Shown here piece by piece: positions 61,463-64,000 of a stretch of 64,000 nucleotides of DNA. Source of the stretch: Streptomyces sp. NBC_01268 (GTDB taxonomy: Bacteria > Actinomycetota > Actinomycetes > Streptomycetales > Streptomycetaceae). The notes below the pieces were generated by a model that searched no databases, was not told the origin of the DNA, and saw only the letters and a list, made by a program, of their open reading frames with translations. The stretch is taken from positions 1,116,001 through 1,180,000 of the forward strand of contig NZ_CP108454.1 in NCBI RefSeq assembly GCF_036240795.1. Reading direction: 5' to 3'. The position numbers were made by a program, and so were the translations under genes. Each line of letters begins with the position of its first letter. Position 1 is the first letter of the stretch.

Positions 61463-63082
61463 TCAGGCGCCGGTCCGGCCCCGCCTGGCCCGCACGGACC
61501 GGGCGGCCGACCAGCCGAGACCGGCCACGGCGACGGCGACGAGCAGCGCCTCGGGCAGGGTGCCCATGCGGGTCGCGGGGGTCAGCGAGGAGCGCAGCGG
61601 CACCTTCTCGACGAGCACGTCGGGCGTGAACATCTTCGTCTGCGCCACGATCTCCCCGTCGGGGCGGATGACCGCGCTGACGCCGCTGGTGACGGGCACG
61701 ACCACGCTGCGGCTGTGCTCGACGGCCCGGACCCGGGACATGGCGAGCTGCTGGTAGGTCATCTCGCTGCGCCCGAAGGTCGCGTTGTTGCTGGGCACGG
61801 AGATGAGCTGTGCCCCGTGCGTGACGGTGTCCCGCACCGCCCAGTCGAAGGCAGCCTCGTAGCAGGTGGCGAGGCCGACCTTGGTGCCGGCGAGGTCGAA
61901 CACGCCGACCTCGGTGCCCGCCCCGAAGTCGCGCCGGACCCGGTCGACGTTGCTGTTGAAGAGGCGCACGAAGGAGCGCATCGGGATGTACTCGCCGAAG
62001 GGCTGGACGTGCCGCTTGTCGTACTCGGCGACCGGGCCGCGCCCCGGGTTCCACTGGATGAGGGTGTTGCGCAGCTTGCCGGTCTCGGGCGCGATGACCG
62101 CGCCGATCACGGTGGGCGCGCCGATCGCCCGGACCGCCTGGTCGATCACCTCGTACGCGTCGGGGTTGGCGTACGGGTCGATGTCGGAGGAGTTCTCCGG
62201 CCACAGCACGAGGTCGGGCTGCGGTTCGCGGCCGGCCTTCACCTCGGCGGCGAGCTCCTTGGTGCGGTTGGCGTGGTTGTCGAGCACCGCGCGGCGCTGG
62301 GAGTTGAAGTCGAGGCCGAGGCGCGGCACGTTGCCCTGGACGGCCGCGACGGTGGCGGTGCCGTCCTCGGCGGAGTCGTCCACGAGCGGCAGCGCGGCCA
62401 GCGCGCCGGTGACGGGGACGAGCACGGCGAGGGCGGCGGCGAGGAGCGGCCCCCGGGCCACCGGCGCCGGGGTCTCGTCCGTGCCGGAGCGGCGCCGCTT
62501 CAGGACCTGGCGCACCACCTCGTACAGACCGAAGCCGCACAGGGCGACGGCGAAACCGAGCACGGGGGTGCCGCCGACCGCCGCGAGCGGCAGGAAGACG
62601 CCGTCCGCCTGCCCGAAGGCGATCTTGCCCCAGGGGAAGCCGCCGAACGGCACGCGCGCACGCGTCGCCTCGCCGAGGATCCACACGGCGGCGGCGAGGA
62701 CCGGCCAGCCGGGCAGCCGGGAGACCGCGGTGATGCCGAGCCCCACGGCGGCGACGAACAGCGCCTCGACGCCGGCGAGCGCCAGCCATGGCCCGGCTCC
62801 GACCTCCTCGCCGGTCCACACCAGCAGCGGAAGCAGGAAGCCGAGACCGGCCAGGTAGCCGAGGCCGAATCCGGCGCGCAGCCGTCGGCCGCGCAGCGTC
62901 CAGCCCAGCAACCCGAACGCGGGCAGCGCGAGCCACCACAGCGGCCGGGGCGGGAAGCTCAGGAAGAGCAGGAGCCCGGACAGGACGGCCGCACCGGGCC
63001 GCAGCAGCCGCCGCAGCACACGGCCACGCCCCGGCACGGGAGCGGGTTCGGGCACGTCGACGGGGGTAATGGTGGCGCTCAC
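61463..63082 (-). CDS. lnt: Apolipoprotein N-acyltransferase
   Basis: A 539-residue membrane enzyme that N-acylates lipoproteins. About eight hydrophobic helices occupy the first 240 residues, followed by a nitrilase-like domain. The triad is visible: Glu in LVLWPENSSDI, Lys in YDKRHVQPFGEYIP, and Cys in LATCYEAAFDW. GTG 63082 is taken as start; the alternative longer frame upstream is not family-like. Housekeeping gene. Confidence 0.92.
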   Translation of the reverse strand: MSATITPVDVPEPAPVPGRGRVLRRLLRPGAAVLSGLLLFLSFPPRPLWWLALPAFGLLGWTLRGRRLRAGFGLGYLAGLGFLLPLLVWTGEEVGAGPWLALAGVEALFVAAVGLGITAVSRLPGWPVLAAAVWILGEATRARVPFGGFPWGKIAFGQADGVFLPLAAVGGTPVLGFAVALCGFGLYEVVRQVLKRRRSGTDETPAPVARGPLLAAALAVLVPVTGALAALPLVDDSAEDGTATVAAVQGNVPRLGLDFNSQRRAVLDNHANRTKELAAEVKAGREPQPDLVLWPENSSDIDPYANPDAYEVIDQAVRAIGAPTVIGAVIAPETGKLRNTLIQWNPGRGPVAEYDKRHVQPFGEYIPMRSFVRLFNSNVDRVRRDFGAGTEVGVFDLAGTKVGLATCYEAAFDWAVRDTVTHGAQLISVPSNNATFGRSEMTYQQLAMSRVRAVEHSRSVVVPVTSGVSAVIRPDGEIVAQTKMFTPDVLVEKVPLRSSLTPATRMGTLPEALLVAVAVAGLGWSAARSVRARRGRTGA

Positions 63083-63271
63083 GTGCCGGAGTCTAGTCGC
63101 GCCCCCTGTGGGCGCTCGTCCCGCTGGGCCGGGGTCCCCGGTCGCGGCGTCCGGGAGCGCGTGCGCGGGACGGGACGGCTCCCCCGCGGGCGGCTCCACG
63201 TGCGCCTCCGCTCCCCAGGCGGCTCCACGGGCGCCTCCACTCCCCGGACCCGACGGTGTCCGCGCCAGTGG

Positions 63272-63319
63272 CGCCGTCGCGCCGTCGGGCCGTCGGGCCG
63301 TCGGGCCGTCGCGCCGTCG
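63272..63319. repeat. 8-bp tandem repeat (SGCCGTCG)x6
   Basis: Six contiguous 8-bp units (CGCCGTCG or GGCCGTCG) in the 254-bp gap upstream of lnt. A slippage-prone simple repeat in an otherwise gene-free gap. Confidence 0.8.
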
Positions 63320-63336
63320 GGCCGCCCTCGGGTGCC

Positions 63337-63894
63337 TCAGACGCCCGTGGGCCCCGTGGGCGTCGTCCTGCGCAGCAGTCCCCGGATCGCCCGCACGGCC
63401 GCCTCCGCGTCGTCCACGGTCACGGTGAACGTCCGCCCGTCGCCGAGGCGCAGCACCAGCCCCTCGCCGCGTCGGACGACGACCGCCGTGCCCTTCTCGG
63501 GGCGCCAGCGGTAGCCCCAGCCGCCCCACTGGCGCGGGGTGACGGAGGGCTCGAAGTCGGCGCCGACCACGTGGGAGAGCGGGATGCGGCGGCGCGGCAC
63601 GCCGATGTGGCCGCAGCGGACCTCCATGGCGTCGTCGTCGACACGGACGGCGACGTGCACGAAGGCGAGGGTGCCGAAGAGCACGAGGACACCCGCCGCG
63701 ACGCAGCCGATGACGGCCATCAGCAGGGGCGCGATGCCGGAGGTCCAGGGGGACTCGACGGCCAGGGTGATGCCGAGCGCCATGCAGGCGGCCCCGGCGA
63801 CGGCCGGCAGCCACTGCAGGCGGTTGGTCGCCCGGCCGGTCCAGACCGCGGGCGCCGGCCCCTCGGGGCCTTGGTGCGAGGAGTGCTCCCTCAT
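63337..63894 (-). CDS. PH-like domain membrane protein
   Basis: A 185-residue protein with two N-terminal hydrophobic helices (about residues 28-50 and 55-80) and a C-terminal domain of bacterial-PH type (MEVRCGHIGVPRRRIPLSHV, GTAVVVRRGEGLVLRLGDGR). Common in actinobacteria near lnt-like genes; function unknown. Confidence 0.75.
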   Translation of the reverse strand: MREHSSHQGPEGPAPAVWTGRATNRLQWLPAVAGAACMALGITLAVESPWTSGIAPLLMAVIGCVAAGVLVLFGTLAFVHVAVRVDDDAMEVRCGHIGVPRRRIPLSHVVGADFEPSVTPRQWGGWGYRWRPEKGTAVVVRRGEGLVLRLGDGRTFTVTVDDAEAAVRAIRGLLRRTTPTGPTGV

Positions 63895-63952
63895 GGTGAC
63901 AGCCTACGTACGTTCCGTTGCCCCGGCGCCTTGGCCGCGGCATCCGGGCGCT

Positions 63953-64000
63953 CAGCGCGCGGCGGCCGTCGCCTCCAGGAAGCGCCCCTGCGGGTATCCG
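63953..64000 (-). CDS. 3' end of a minus-strand gene, truncated by the window
   Basis: Reading leftward from the window edge the frame encodes GYPQGRFLEATAAAR and stops at 63953. Too short to identify. The stop position and codon bias suggest a real gene end, but this is a weak call. Confidence 0.35.

Noticed and set aside
421..63943. Many long overlapping frames on the opposite strand of real genes
   Set aside because: High-GC DNA leaves long open shadow frames. Those opposite CAR, LAL and PhzE are Arg/Pro/Gly-rich, lack motifs and have poor third-position bias.

Overview
The window is GC-rich, with strong third-position G/C bias, GTG starts, many ATGA-type stop/start overlaps, rare TTA codons, gamma-butyrolactone-type regulators and a type II DAHP synthase. 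It is almost certainly chromosomal DNA of Streptomyces or a close actinomycete relative. About 60 genes are present. No rRNA, tRNA, CRISPR array or intact insertion sequence was seen.

Layout. (a) 1-4.0 kb: ordinary flank (truncated trypsin-like protease, saccharopine-dehydrogenase-like reductase, TetR regulator, mannose-lectin-type protein, VOC protein). (b) 4.0-14.8 kb: regulatory and tailoring block with an ArpA/ScbR-like receptor, a translationally coupled SDR plus carboxylic acid reductase, a second receptor-like TetR, a class IV aminotransferase, a TetR/MFS export pair with a 24-bp-periodic operator array, and an AfsA-like butanolide/butenolide synthase. (c) 14.8-17.3 kb: two tandem IS701-transposase-like genes that have lost the first catalytic Asp motif and both carry TTA codons; they look like domesticated regulators. 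(d) 17.7-21.7 kb: DAHP synthase, PhzD-like isochorismatase and PhzE-like ADIC synthase. (e) 21.9-27.4 kb: Xaa-Pro aminopeptidase, a TrmB/LuxR-like regulator and a giant LAL regulator. (f) 27.9-34.3 kb, minus strand: FAD monooxygenase, second PhzE, an unrecognised helical protein and second DAHP synthase. (g) 34.5-49.0 kb, plus strand: aspartokinase, GriI-like aldolase, GriH-like cyclase, amidohydrolase-like protein, PaaK-like acyl ligase, FAD hydroxylase, DhbA-like SDR, second PhzD, cupin, DsbA-like protein, second large FAD hydroxylase, MFS exporter and O-methyltransferase. (h) 49-64 kb: ordinary flank (HPP protein, LutABC, AI-2E-type transporter, EamA exporter, LysR, PhzF-like and CaiB-like proteins, PucR-type regulator, hydroxybutyrate dehydrogenase-like SDR, Nudix, Lnt, PH-like membrane protein).

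How it fits together. Regions b-g read as one biosynthetic gene cluster that makes two aminohydroxybenzoates. Chorismate is drawn off by two DAHP synthases, two PhzE and two PhzD, and oxidised by a DhbA-like SDR to 3-hydroxyanthranilate. Aspartokinase, GriI and GriH supply 3-amino-4-hydroxybenzoate from aspartate semialdehyde and a triose phosphate. No PhzF/PhzA/B/G sits with the shikimate genes, so a phenazine is unlikely. The acyl ligase plus amidohydrolase pair suggests joining of building blocks, possibly to a benzoxazole. Three FAD hydroxylases, a methyltransferase, a carboxylic acid reductase and a cupin would tailor the product. The product cannot be named from sequence.

Regulation looks layered. 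At least seven genes carry TTA codons (bldA dependence), there is a butyrolactone synthase/receptor system, and a 20-bp operator-like motif recurs at four places in region f-g.
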